Notes: generated from the sequence alone by a model not told the origin. A DNA stretch of 33,050 nt from Gloeophyllum trabeum ATCC 11539 (GCF_000344685.1 NW_006920421.1:660430-693479); one strand, 5' to 3'. Positions 1 to 10,165 are shown, numbered from the stretch's first letter. Numbers and translations are program-made.

Positions 1-815
1 AGAAGAAAGCCGGGAGGAAGAAGGGCGGAATCAAGAGCTCCGAGCTCGTGAGCGACGAGTCAGAGTCGGAGGATGACGAGAACCAGGAAGCCAACCCTGT
101 CCCTCGCGACTCTCAGTCAGAGGATACCGAACACCAGCAGAGCAGCCCCATTCCTCGCGAGCCTCGTCTTGAAGACAGACCGGCCGGTCCAACAGTCCAC
201 GCTCACCTGCAGGCCCCCTCGAACGAGCGCAGAGCGACTTCTGCTGTCGCTATCAACCAGCGCTCTAGCAGCGCGAGCGACGAGAATGTCCCTCCCAGCC
301 CTTCCACCCCATCTGACCCCATACCCATGTCATTCGCATCGGACGCTGTTCCGTCAGACTGTGCAGTGGCCACCACTGTGCTCGGCTCTTCCGCGTCGTT
401 CAACATCCCATCTGGTATCAACACCCCACTTCTCTCGAACGCGAAGATGCTGTCTCTGCCGCCGACGGACCTATTCTACCCGAACACCATTAATAACATG
501 AACAATTCTGACGCCTTGGTCTCGGTGATCCCATCTCCTCTTCCAAGCGCCGACTTGTCGTCGATACCTGCATCCTCCGATGCATTTGATTTTGCAACAG
601 CCGCTGTTGGGACATCTGACATGGCATCGTTTGCCTTCGAGTTCAACGGTATGTCACCCAATTCATCAATGAACTTCAACTTTGATCCCGCCGCTTTCAT
701 TTGTTTCTCGCCCGGCCGCTTCATCGATGTTGATGAGGGAGGGCTTCCGACTGCTGCCACGGGTCAGGAAGGAGATGTAGACCCGTGCACAGGGGTGCAT
801 TTATCGTTTGCTTAA
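1..815 (+). CDS. C-terminal part of an unidentified acidic, Ser/Pro-rich protein
   Basis: The frame is open from the first bases of the window, so the gene starts upstream, and it ends at TAA 813-815. The visible part begins with a Lys/Arg-rich stretch (codons from base 3), then an acidic SDESESEDDE run, then about 230 residues of Ser/Pro/Asn-rich low-complexity sequence. The tail is rich in Asn, Phe and Met (about 650-700). No folded domain is visible. A basic patch followed by acidic and Ser/Pro-rich disorder is common in the C-terminal halves of fungal nuclear or transcription regulators, but that is only an impression of composition. The upstream exons would decide the family. Confidence 0.6.
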   Translation, partial: KKAGRKKGGIKSSELVSDESESEDDENQEANPVPRDSQSEDTEHQQSSPIPREPRLEDRPAGPTVHAHLQAPSNERRATSAVAINQRSSSASDENVPPSPSTPSDPIPMSFASDAVPSDCAVATTVLGSSASFNIPSGINTPLLSNAKMLSLPPTDLFYPNTINNMNNSDALVSVIPSPLPSADLSSIPASSDAFDFATAAVGTSDMASFAFEFNGMSPNSSMNFNFDPAAFICFSPGRFIDVDEGGLPTAATGQEGDVDPCTGVHLSFA

Positions 816-1057
816 GGACATCTACGCGGTTACTTTGAATGTGGAATGTCTGCTCATCAAGTATTCTTGTTCTTTCTTCAAATAATGACATACGTAATGG
901 TCTTCTAACACAGTCTATAATGGCTTCTGCTACTATATACAGAGGAGGGTTACTTTTTTGTAATTGTACGTAGTTTATTATAATATCGGATGCTTTATCA
1001 ACCACCGGCTGCATAATACGTACGACGGCCACAAGTCCTGCTAAGTCTGAAATGCGG

Positions 1058-1235
1058 ATGACATTCCAGCCGGAATTCGCTGGAGTTCGTGGCGCTGGAG
1101 TCGAGAGCTCCCGCCGGAGCTAGCTGGAGTCAGTGGTGCTGGAGGTGAGAGCTCCCGCCGGAGCTGGCTGGAGTCAGTTGTGCTGGAGTCTCCGGCTCCG
1201 GCTGGAGTCCGCTGGAATGAGATGTACTGCATTCA
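1058..1235. repeat. GC-rich short repeat element with terminal inverted repeats
   Basis: The segment holds repeated variants of GCTGGAGT and of GAGAGCTCCCGCCGGAGCT, the latter being itself a small palindrome (AGCTCC...GGAGCT). Two longer units follow each other at about 1100-1140 and 1142-1185. The ends are inverted: AATGC..CATTCCAGC on the left (1051-1070) and its complement GCTGGAATG..GCATT on the right (1211-1232). This looks like a small non-autonomous element or foldback repeat between genes. The minus-strand ORF across it is probably not a gene. The rest of 816-1538 shows no coding signal. Confidence 0.55.
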
Positions 1236-1538
1236 CCAGAGTCCGCATGGAGGTGCTGGAGTCCCGACATTGAGACCAACGCTTCCGGTGGAGTCGACCT
1301 GAAAGGCCTTTGAGTCTCATAATACTGGACGGTACGATCAACCGTCCACTCTTATTATACTGCTATTGTGGGAAGGCCAGGTGAGGCCAGGTGGGACCCA
1401 GACTTTGCAAGCACTGTGCGGTTGCTGTGAGGGACTACGCAGCGTCTCGGCTCTCCGCCTATCCGGTACGTGCGGGCGCACTGCTCATGATTGCCTTTAG
1501 GCGTACCCCTGAGCAGCGTCCCCGGCACTCGTCGCGGT

Positions 1539-2915
1539 ATGTCTCTCACCACCACCACTTCCATCCTGGCACCGGACTCTCCAGCATCCATCCCCCTGCG
1601 CGGCGGCTCCCCGCCCTCGTCGTCGTCGTCGTCGTCGTCCGCCGCAGCCACCGCGACCCTGTGCGCGCTCTACCCGCGCGCCGCCAAAGCCTTCCTCCAG
1701 CGCGACTTTGCGCGCACCCATGAGCTCATCACCGCCGCCTTCGAGGTGCTCCCGCCGCCCGCGTACCGGCCCTTCGATGAGCTCGACGCGCACCGGCGCA
1801 AGTGGGACGTGCTGCGCATCACCCTCGAGACGACGCTCTGCGCGCAGCCGCCGCCCGACGCGGACGCGCTCCCGCCCGCGCTCCGGAGCAATCTGATACT
1901 GTCCCCGCACTCGCTCGTCGCGGCGCTGCACACGCGCTCGCTGCGCCTCTACACGCCGACCGTGCCCCCGCAAAAGCCGAACCCCGCGTTCACGCCCGCG
2001 CAGATACTGGTCACGCTCGTGCTCGCGAGCCTCAAGCTCGAGTGCCCGGATATTGGAAGGGGGATGATCGAGGAGTGGCTCGCGCGGAGGGGCCAGGTCG
2101 ACCAGGCGCAGACGGAGGGCGAGGGCGGGTACGAAAGGGTCGTCGAGCTGTACACTCTGCACGTCCTTCCGCGCCTGAAAGAGTGGGACTATGCGCGCGA
2201 GTTTTTGCGCTACGAGAGCGAGCTGCCGCGGGAGCGGCGCGAGGTGTGTCCGCTTTATCACCTCTCAATGCTGCAGTAACTAAGCAACGCATAGCACATG
2301 ATGCGCACGCTGCAACACCAACGCACACAAGCCGCCCGCCAGTCCCTGCCTCCGCCCGCGCACCTCTCCCCCTCGCGCACGCCCTCCCCGACGCCCTCCG
2401 CGTCCTCCTCCTCCAGCTCCTCCCTCTCCACCACCTCGACGCACACCGTCGTCCCGCGCACGCGCCCGGGCAAAATCACGCACCTGCGCTCCTCCACAAT
2501 CGGCTCGCCGCGCAGAGCGGACTCGGCATCTTTACCCCCGCGGAGCCAGACGCCCGGCACGCCCCGCCCGCTCTCGCTCCTCTCCTCCCCCTCCCGCCGG
2601 CCGGTGTCCCTGCCCACATCCTCCGCGGCGTGGCCCCGCACGGCGTCAGAGGTCCTCGCGTTCGTGCGCGAGTACGTGCGGCACCACTCGTCCAGAGTCA
2701 CGGGGTTCGTCGTGTTGGTCCTCGTGCTCCCGCTCGCGTCGTTGCTCTTCAAGGTCAGGAGGAGTAGAGGCGCGGCGATGGGCGGCACCGCGGAGCAGGT
2801 GCGCAAGCGGCTTGTGCACGCGCCCGCTGGGGACGGGCTGATAAGGGGACTGTGGGCGGAACTCATTCGTGCCGTCGGAGATACGGTAAGGATGGGCGGG
2901 CGGGGGCTTGTATAG
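1539..2915 (+). CDS. Tail-anchored protein, possibly Pex26-like peroxin
   Basis: Model: exons 1539-2243 and 2295-2915, 441 aa. The 51-nt phase-0 intron (GTGTGT..CATAG, with TAACTAAG near the 3' end) removes an in-frame TAA at 2277. I chose ATG 1539 because it is the first ATG in frame; the frame further up has only a TTG. The N-terminal half after a Ser run is helical and TPR-like (YPRAAKAFLQRDFARTH; later CPDIGRGMIEEWLARRG and LYTLHVLPRLKEWDYA). A Ser/Pro/Thr linker follows. A single hydrophobic helix (VTGFVVLVLVLPLASLLF) lies about 70 residues from the C-terminus and is followed by a basic stretch. A helical soluble domain with a C-terminal membrane anchor fits the Pex26/Pex15 type, which docks Pex1-Pex6 on peroxisomes, but the assignment is tentative. 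The gene is convergent with COQ9, with 239 bp between stops; an AATAAA lies at 3079. Confidence 0.7.
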
Positions 2916-3154
2916 CCCTGGTTTAGGTTCGGATTGCGATTGCTGATATTGGCCGTGGTGTCACCTATACGCTCCTTTGGATATGCTCGGACTGGACGGA
3001 TCTCTGTTGTCTTATTTAATGTATCGGCGCATACGTATACACATAGCATACTATCTATTGACGCGTCACTCGACTTGCAATAAAGTTGACCGGTGATTAA
3101 TGTACCTCTCGCAGCATGACGTTGATATGAATCTGGAGTGTCGGTTGTTGAAAT

Positions 3155-4012
3155 TTAGAAGACGCCGGAGCTGCGGACGATCCCCGCCCAGCTGCGCGCG
3201 ATGTAGTTGGCGAAGGTGCCGACGTCGTCGAGGGAGGACTTGGCGGTGGCGGACGCGGCGAGGAGCGTGTCGAGGAAGGCGTAAGCCGTGGTGGGCGAGG
3301 TTAGCTGGTGCAGCTCTACAAGTCCGTTTGGTTGTTACACTACCACGGTCACGGCAGTAGGAGATGTGAACGCACCTGCGGCGGCGTAGATGGCTGCGAG
3401 CGTGCCGCGGCGGACGTACCAATCCGTCTGTCGGGAGTATAAGCAAAATGAGTCGATGGGTATGCGAGGGAACGTACCCCGATTGTAGCTTCCCCAGCAA
3501 TACGGCACGCGTCGTCGGCAACTTTGAACGCGTGCTTCAGCCCCGGCCGGGGGTCGAGCGGGGGGAGGGGGTACGTCGGCGACGCGAGGAGGGCGAACGC
3601 CTTCCGCACGTGTCCCTTTGAGCATACGCCAAGCTCAGGAAGGGGATATAGCGTACCTCGGGCAGGTGCCTCAACACCGGCTCGTTCGCCTCCAGCCTCG
3701 CCTCCAGCACCTCATTTACCCTCGGCACCTGCGCCCTGCCTTGGAACCGCCCACGCACCTCCTCCCGGGCATTCTCCAACCACGCGTCCGCCAGCGTCCG
3801 GCGCGCGTCGTCGCCCTCGCCAAACAGCGCGTTTATCGCCGTGTCGGAGAGCGGTTGTTCATGCGGTTGCGGGAGGGAGAGCGCGGAGAGCGCGAGCGCG
3901 CGGCGCGTGAAGCCGTGCGTCGGGACGAGCGCGCAGGCGGCGCGCAGGAGGGGCGGGCTGGCTGGGGGGTGGGGTCAGTGGGCTGGAGGGGGAGGGGAGG
4001 GCGTCACCTCAT
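3155..4012 (-). CDS. COQ9: Ubiquinone biosynthesis protein COQ9
   Basis: COQ9 is a lipid-binding mitochondrial protein that presents coenzyme Q intermediates to Coq7 in the CoQ synthome. Model on the minus strand: 4012-4008, 3957-3657, 3600-3478, 3427-3376, 3315-3155, 213 aa. Family hallmarks are LVPTHGFTRRAL near the N-terminus, FGEGDDARRTLADAWL, RHLPEAFALLASP, then ADDACRIAGEA, DWYVRRGTLAAIY, ELHQLTSPTTAYAFLDTLL and VGTFANYIARSWAGI at the end. Introns are about 50-60 nt. Exon 3 could also start at 3615, which would insert five residues. The first coding exon would be only ATGAG, joined across a 50-nt intron with a CTGAC branch site to give MSPPLLRAAC. An upstream start that adds a longer mitochondrial presequence cannot be excluded. 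The rest of the gene is secure. Confidence 0.9.
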
Positions 4013-5124
4013 GGTTGCGTTGGAGGAGATTTACTATTTCTTGTGGGTACTTGTAACCTTGGTCTTAACGAGGGCCGGGCCGGGTCCGGGATTCGCCACA
4101 GTCTCCGGGTTAGTGCCAGAGAGACCAAGGCGGTCCAGCTTGGCCGCGACCCACCCTGGTTCAACAGGAGGGCTCCCTTGCTCTCAACCACACCCTCCTC
4201 CCCGGTGTCACTAGTACCTACCTAGCGGTGCCGTTTCTGTGGATATCTCATAAAGTATGTCCGCAACGTATCATGGTCTATGAATTATCTGCTGCAATGC
4301 CACGCAAAGTTTCATTGCGAGTGTTTTCCCTGTGGTGTGTGTCCTTCGAAGGGCTTGAATTAGCTACACCAAAGCTGCGCCGTGCGATTCGCCTCAATAT
4401 GTATCCATTGCCCGTGTGCCGTAACGCTGCGGTCGTGCCACGAAGACGAGCGCCTTCCTGAGTGTACCGTGCCCTGCGATCCTGTCGCGTATCTTCACAT
4501 ACACGGTGAGTTCTGTATGTATCGGACTCTATGCCAGAAAGAAGCTGACGGTCCTCCAGCGCACACTTGTCCTTCTCCAGTCGTTCCTGTGGGGGACACA
4601 GCCTGAGACAGCACAGAATTCAATTGCCAAATGGAACATCATTCCCGGGGCGGTTCTCATATCTGATGTGCGCGCATCTGCACATGTGTGGCCGGGCGGA
4701 TGTGGCTTTGAGTGACTAGCGGCACCAAATCTGTGGCTCTTCTAAAGATATCACATTTCACAAGATCCGGCCCATCTTCGCATCCAGCAAGTGTTCATTC
4801 GCAATTCTACAGAACCAGGAAGTGATGGTTTTGAATTGCACTTCACAGGGTCTGCGCTAGTGTCTAGGGCCAAGGGCGATAAACGTGAGTCTAACAACTA
4901 TTATTGCGTCAAGTACGGGCGCTTAGACAGACTCTACACATATTTATTATGCGATGCTCACTATCTATAACATTTCTGACAGCCCTTATTTACTTTCCGA
5001 GTTCGACATCATCGGAGGACTCAAAGCTGTGAGTCACCACTACTTATATTTAAGACGCATCGTGTTTCATGTGCTTCGGCTGTACGTTCGTCCCTTCCGT
5101 TCCCACCAGTCTAGCCTGCAGCAA
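4013..5124. other. Intergenic, no gene recognised
   Basis: About 1.1 kb upstream of COQ9. Small ORFs exist on both strands (for example 4228-4461 +), but none resembles a known protein or has splice signals that extend it. I see no RNA gene or transposon end. Confidence 0.6.
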
Positions 5125-5132
5125 TATAAAAG
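5125..5132 (+). promoter_or_regulatory. TATA box (TATAAAAG) upstream of the repeat ORF
   Basis: A perfect TATAAAAG lies 166 bp before the first ATG (5298) of the repeat-containing ORF. A consensus TATA box at this place supports transcription of that ORF, although no transcript evidence is available from sequence alone. Confidence 0.4.
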
Positions 5133-5297
5133 CGCTAGAGGCTGCCTGAGCTAGCTGTGCAGCACGCTTAGTTGCAATTTCCAGTGGCCCTCCAAATACT
5201 CACTAGTGAGTGCAGCAGCGCTCAGTTGTCCTTGTCTTACTTTCATACCTGGGTAGGCTTCCACACAGACGACTGCCTAGTGCTGGACAGAGTCGAT

Positions 5298-5861
5298 ATG
5301 GGTCGCGATTGGATGGTGAAAGCAGCATTCCCGACGCCAGTTGTCAGGGGGGGCGGGGGCGGTCGTACAAGCCCTGGGAATTGCAGCAACGGTAGAACCA
5401 GACAGTCCAATACTCGTCAGACACCAGCCGTTCAAGCATCCGCCCATCGAATACCAGTCATCCCGACGCCGCCTCCTCAAACGGCAGCCAGGCAGAATAC
5501 CAGTCAACCCAACGCTGGGCAGTCCAGTACTAGCGGGACACCAATGATTCCAGCATCAGCCCACCAGACAACAGTCATCCTCACGCCGGCTCCTCCAACG
5601 ACGGCCAGGCCGGACACGAGTCAGCCCTGTACCCGGCAGTCCAGTACTCGCCAGACGCCAACCGTTCCAGCATCCGCCCATCGAACACCAGTCATCACCA
5701 TGCCGGCTCGTCGAACGGCAGCCAGGCAGTCCACTACTGGCCAGCCGAAGGCCAGCCTGCGAGACACCAGCCATTCAATCTGTTGGCGCTTGAGGCGCTT
5801 GATAGGGCGCGGGCAAAGCGCCGGTAGACGCCACAATACAGCAACGCGCTTGAAAGCGTGA
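5298..5861 (+). CDS. Hypothetical protein built on three 39-residue repeats
   Basis: Unrecognised. An uninterrupted frame from ATG 5298 to TGA 5859-5861 gives 187 aa; the same frame is open upstream to about 5172 but without ATG. After an MGRDWMVKAAF start and a Gly run, three 39-residue repeats follow, each with RQSSTRQTP, PASAHRTPVI and a TAARQ..TSQP motif (Gln/Thr/Ser/Pro/Arg-rich). The C-terminus is basic. There is no signal peptide and no known domain. It may be a real low-complexity protein, given the TATA box at 5125, or simply a minisatellite that happens to stay open because its period is divisible by three. No introns are evident, which is unlike the other genes here. Confidence 0.35.
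   Translation: MGRDWMVKAAFPTPVVRGGGGGRTSPGNCSNGRTRQSNTRQTPAVQASAHRIPVIPTPPPQTAARQNTSQPNAGQSSTSGTPMIPASAHQTTVILTPAPPTTARPDTSQPCTRQSSTRQTPTVPASAHRTPVITMPARRTAARQSTTGQPKASLRDTSHSICWRLRRLIGRGQSAGRRHNTATRLKA
5400..5750 (+). repeat. 117-bp minisatellite, three tandem copies
   Basis: Copies at 5400-5516, 5517-5633 and 5634-5750, each starting near CAGTCCAATACTCG or a variant and containing CATCCGCCCATCGA. Copies differ by scattered substitutions but not by visible indels, so the period is exactly 117 bp (39 codons). A further degenerate piece with CAGTCATCCCGACGC and CAGCCCAACGC lies at about 6022-6095, outside the ORF, suggesting that the array was once longer. Confidence 0.8.
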
Positions 5862-6831
5862 AGAACGAGTGGCACAAGGGAAAGTTGCTTGGACTTCACA
5901 AATCATGGATATGTACTACAGCTTATAATTCATTCAATTCATCTACCCTCACTCGACCGTACATTCGTGCTCTAGTCTAACCGACTACCCGAAGACTACC
6001 GCGTTATCTACTCAACACAATCATCAGCCCACCACTCACCGCCGGCAGTCATCCCGACGCTACCTCGTCAAATGACAGCCAGCCCAACGCGGGGCAGCAC
6101 ACCGCCGGGTAACAGACTGCCCTGCAGCCTCATCATGTTTGTAATGACTTCTAACTTAGCTTCCACATGTCCAAGGCCTTTTCCCTTACCCTTTGAATGC
6201 TTCGGTATAATTTGCATACACATGTCCACTGGGTACATCACCCATATTGAGCATGCACAAAACTTTGAAAATAACCAGTCAAAGGTCAAACTTTTTTCAT
6301 GATTGTCCATTGCACAGTCACTGAAACGAATTAGAATAATACTACTTTTGAGTGCGCAAAAATCTGATTGTGAGGGATATGATCTTTGTTCAGCACTGTT
6401 CATTGAACTTCCATTTGTTTTGCGAGGCAACACTATGAACAAAATTTGACCTTTGTCCAGTTCCTTTCACACTTTCTCAGTGACTCAATATGGGTATTGT
6501 AGTGGTCTGTGCCTCGGGACGGAATCCAGAAATGCCGCTTGAGCATACTCATGTGTTTGCTCTTGATTAGCTTTATGATTCGCCTTTGTTCGATTCTTCG
6601 TTAATGCTTGAAAATCACGCCGCGTAAAGAACTGGGTTTGGAGGACAATATCACGACTTTGGACACTTTGGACAAGAGGCACCATCCCCACGCTCATAGT
6701 ACGGGCTCTTGGGACGGCGTGCAGACATCGCAAGCAAGAAGTAGCAAGATGAGTTTTGGCGTCTAGGACTACAGATGACCCAAGGCGAGCGGTATGGATA
6801 CAGTCCAGAGAAGAGTGCATTGAGAGATACA
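5862..6831. other. Intergenic, degenerate repeat piece only
   Basis: Apart from the degenerate fourth copy of the 117-bp repeat (about 6022-6095), I see nothing coding. The open frames at 6068-6442 (-) and 6485-6835 (-) have no family resemblance. This is the 3' flank of eIF3j. Confidence 0.5.
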
Positions 6832-7835
6832 TCACATAAAATCATCCGCCCCAAAGTCGTCCATACCCTCGTCATATGCGCTCGTATCGAGCCTGCGATG
6901 CGAGGTCAGTTTTATTACAGCATAAGATGCGTAGAACATGTAAATGACTTACTTGGACACCACTTTCGCTGAGCCCAGCGTGGGCTTGGCCGCGGCCTTC
7001 TTCTTCTTCCCGCTCGCCTTATCGCGCTGCTCCTTCTGTTTCTCGTTCGCGAGCGTCGTCAGCGCGCTCGCGGCCTTGCGCACCTCGACGTCCTTGAGCG
7101 GCCCCGCGATCTCGCGCACATGGTGCTCGACAAAGGAAGAGTACAGCGGGCGATCCTGCAGGCGCTTGATGAGCAGCTCGAAGACACGGTGCGAGAAGTC
7201 CAGGAAGTCTTCTTTTGTTCTGGGGTTGAAAGTCAGGAGCGCGTCGAGTTCTTTGCTTGACGTGCCTGTATCACCGGTCAGGCAAAGACCATGGTCGACC
7301 AGTAGTGAGACGCACCTCCGAGAGCGGCGGCACCGAGGAGGTCGGCGGCGTTCGCGAGGTCGGCGTTCAGCTCTCGCTCCTTGTCTCTCCGCGCCTTCTC
7401 CCGCGGGTCAAGCACCTCGTCTTCGTCGTAGATATCATCGTCGCCCTTGGCCTTCTTGGCCGCCTCCTTCTCCGCGAGCTTTTGCTTTAGCGTGCCCTTC
7501 TTCTTGGGCGGGGCAGTGGTGGTGGACGCAGGCGGCTTCTTCTCCTCCTCCTCTGAAGAGGACTCCTCCCAGTCGCTCTGGATGTCAATCGAATACAATC
7601 AGCACTTAATGCAAGGTCCTACTTCGGCAGAGTTGTGCATACCGCAGGCTCGGACTCCTCCTCATCTTCACCTTCCCACTTGCTCTTCACCGGCACCTTC
7701 TTGGGAACAGGAGGGCGCGCGGGCGCGGCAGGAGCAGATTCGTTGTCTGAGGCGTCTGCGCTCCTCACACGCATGAGTATCGATCAGGATAGATCAACGA
7801 GAATATGCGAATGCATGCATACCCCAGTCAGACAT
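6832..7835 (-). CDS. HCR1: Translation initiation factor eIF3 subunit J (Hcr1)
   Basis: eIF3j binds the 40S decoding site, loosely associates with eIF3, and takes part in start-site recognition and ribosome recycling. Model on the minus strand: 7835-7823, 7755-7643, 7577-7316, 7265-6953, 6892-6832, 253 aa, about the usual family length. It starts MSDWDASDNES (the DW motif is typical), then has an acidic N-terminal half (SDWEESSSEEEEKK), the KQKLAEKEAAKKAK lysine-rich helix, LDPREKARRDKERELNADL, and the helical core SSKELDALLTFNPRTKEDF...FELLIKRLQDRPLY. It ends with an acidic tail (DEGMDDFGADDFM). Introns are 50-67 nt. The first exon is only 13 nt. It is divergent from PWP1 over 284 bp. Confidence 0.95.
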
Positions 7836-8119
7836 TATTGCGGGATATTAACACGAGGTATATAGCGAGCACGGCGGCTCTGTGGTAAAGTACGCAGAAA
7901 TGTAGAGAACGTTTGATTGTGGCGAGTATCCGAACGCAGATCGATCCGGCTAGATACCGTGGGACTGAATGGTCTCCGGAGGACCCCCTTAGGATGAAAT
8001 AATTGTGATTGGCTCATCAGCAGCCTGGAGGTTTAGTCGGAAACAGAAGAATCTCTCACGTCACACGTGGTGTGCTTGCATTTTCTGCGACAGGATGATC
8101 GAGCACCTTGCAGACAACG
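7836..8119. promoter_or_regulatory. Bidirectional promoter of eIF3j and PWP1
   Basis: The 284 bp between the two start codons must hold both promoters. It contains a CRE-like TCACGTCA (8056-8063) directly followed by the palindromic E-box CACGTG (8064-8069), which is a known binding core for bHLH factors such as Cbf1. No TATA box is evident, as expected for housekeeping genes. The pairing of a translation factor with a ribosome biogenesis factor suggests shared control. Confidence 0.5.
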
Positions 8120-10165
8120 ATGAGCAGTCTGATCTCATGCGTGGCCTGGTATGTTTCCTTGGTTCGCCTGTGCTACATCATGCTGACGGAATTTAAGGGT
8201 TAAACGCGGGGTGGCTGCTCAACATCCGGCAAAATATGTCCTAGATGATAAGGAACTTGAGCGAGTCAGCTCACTCGCGCGGATCGAACTGGAAGATGCA
8301 CGACTAGAACTGCAGCGTGCGCATGAAGCCGCTCAGGAAATGGGAAAGGGTTCTGACGATGAGACTGGCGATGATAACGAGGATAACGAGGACGAGAGCG
8401 CTTGGGTAGAGTGAGTGATCATGCTGTTCATACCGGAATGTCTCTAGAACAGCTTCTGAAAGCGAGGAAGATGATGATCACATGGACGAGGATCGCATGG
8501 ACGAAGATGCTCCTGACCCGAAATCGAACAAATCTGTGGACGATGATCTCGCGCAATACAATTTGGACGACTATGACAATGATGATACTGGACCAGGTGT
8601 GTTCCCCGATCCGTTCAGGCGACTTGGCTTGACGTGGTCAATACCAGCCCTCGGTCCGTTCAGTAACATCAAAGGGCTGAAATATTACCGAGACAACGAA
8701 GATGATCCCTACATCACCCTGAAAGACGTATGCCGTTGGTCCTTTGCGTCTGACACTCATGCTGATCCCTCTCACAGGAAAATGAGGATGACGAACGTGA
8801 AGACCTTGAAATCCTCCCCACCGACAACCTCCTAGTCGTCGCCAAAACCGAAGACGAGGTCTCCCAGCTCGAAGTATACGTCTACGACGAGTCCGAGGAG
8901 AACCTCTACGTCCACCACGACCTCATGCTCCCCAACTTCCCCTTGTGCCTTGAGTGGCTCGACTTCCCCCCAGCGCAGGCGTTTACCTCTACGGATAATG
9001 CTCAACCGCAGAAACAATTCGGCAACTACATCGCCGTTGGGACGATGGACCCCGAAATTGAGATATGGTCTCTCGACGTCGTGGAGGGCATGTACCCAGA
9101 CATGGTCCTAGGCCGCCCAGACAAGACGGCCGCGCACGTCCCAGTTCCGCTAGGCACTGGTAAGAAGAAACGAAAGAAGACGAAGGCTCGCGAAGGTTCT
9201 GCGTACCATCACGTCGACGCCGTCCTCTCCCTCTCTTGGAACAGAACGCACCGTAATCTTCTCGCTTCGGCATCTGCGGACAAGACTGTAAAGCTGTGGG
9301 ATCTGAGCCGGGATCCGTCGTTGATGCCGGAAGGTGCTGAGGGTGTCGATAGCGCGAGTGGCTGTGCGATACGCAGTTTTGACAATATTCACGAGGATAA
9401 AATCCAGTCTGTGCAGTGGAATCAAGCGGACCCGACCGTTTTGTTAACGGGAAGCTATGATCGCACTGTAAAGGTGTTTGACTCGCGCGCACCCGGTGTT
9501 GGCCTCGGGACCGTAGTCTCGGCTGACGTGGAGGCATTGCGATGGGATCCCTGGAATGCCCATATGTTCTACGTACGTTCTTCGGTATAGGTCATTCTCC
9601 TAGTTATCCTGACTGTTTGCAGGTCTCGTTGGAAGACGGCACAGTCTTGAACTTCGACGCGCGATCGCTTGCTAACAAGCCCAATACCCCTACCCTGGCT
9701 AGATTCACACTCGCCGCTCACGACGGAGCAGTCTCTGCCCTCGACGTCAACCCGCACATGCGCGGTTGCATCGTCACTGGCGGTACGGACAAGATGGTTA
9801 AGGTATGGAACGTAAACGAGAGCAGCAACGGCAAGACGCAAGTCAGCCTTGTAACCTCCCGTGATCTGGGCGTCGTGAGTTTCAGGTCCTACCCGTCAAG
9901 GTTGTTCTTGTTGATGTTTTTCCGTGTACAGGGCAAAGTGTTCTCTGCTGTATTCTCGCCTGACGATCCGCTCACCGTCGCGGCCGCGGGCTCCAAGGCG
10001 AAGCTGCAAGTATGGGATGTTGGTTCGAACTTCGGGGCGCGGAAGGCGTTCGGGGCGAAGCTGTCGGAGATCGGAAAGACGTGGAAGGAGAAGCAAGGGG
10101 GCGGTGTTATTGGTGTCGCCAGTGATGATGAAAGCAGCGCAGATGAGAGGGAGGCAGATGACTAG
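8120..10165 (+). CDS. PWP1: Periodic tryptophan protein 1 (PWP1), WD-repeat
   Basis: PWP1 is a nucleolar WD40 protein needed for 60S ribosome maturation. Model: 8120-8148, 8198-8410, 8463-8596, 8648-8727, 8778-9572, 9623-9874, 9932-10165, 578 aa (yeast Pwp1 is of similar size). The N-terminus MSSLISCVAWVKRGVAA is joined by a 49-nt intron that splits the Trp codon. Family signatures follow: KYVLDDKELERV, an acidic region, NLDDYDND, DDPYITLKD, the VHHDLMLPNFPLCLEWLDF block, GTMDPEIEIWSLD, ASADKTVKLWD, LTGSYDRTVKVFD, TGGTDKMVKVWN and KLQVWDVG. A Lys-rich KKKRKKTK probably acts as a nuclear signal. Exon 3 could start at 8448 with a 37-nt intron instead of 52. The 51-nt intron 8597-8647 is frame-neutral and stop-free. 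Confidence 0.95.

Noticed and set aside
1497..2261. Long minus-strand ORF (254 aa) opposite the Pex26-like gene
   Set aside because: Arg/Gly-rich antisense shadow of a GC-rich coding exon, with no family features.
1802..2767. 321-aa plus-strand ORF overlapping the Pex26-like gene in another frame
   Set aside because: Ala/Arg/Pro/His-rich shadow composition; the spliced model in the other frame explains the region better.
8005..8030. GTG-initiated frame IGSSAAW as the N-terminus of PWP1
   Set aside because: The ATG at 8120 with a 49-nt intron gives MSSLISCVAWVKRGVAA, which fits the family and needs no non-ATG start.
8448..8462. A 37-nt intron (8411-8447) in PWP1
   Set aside because: An acceptor at 8462 gives a 52-nt intron in the same frame, closer to the other introns here; the shorter form is kept only as an alternative.
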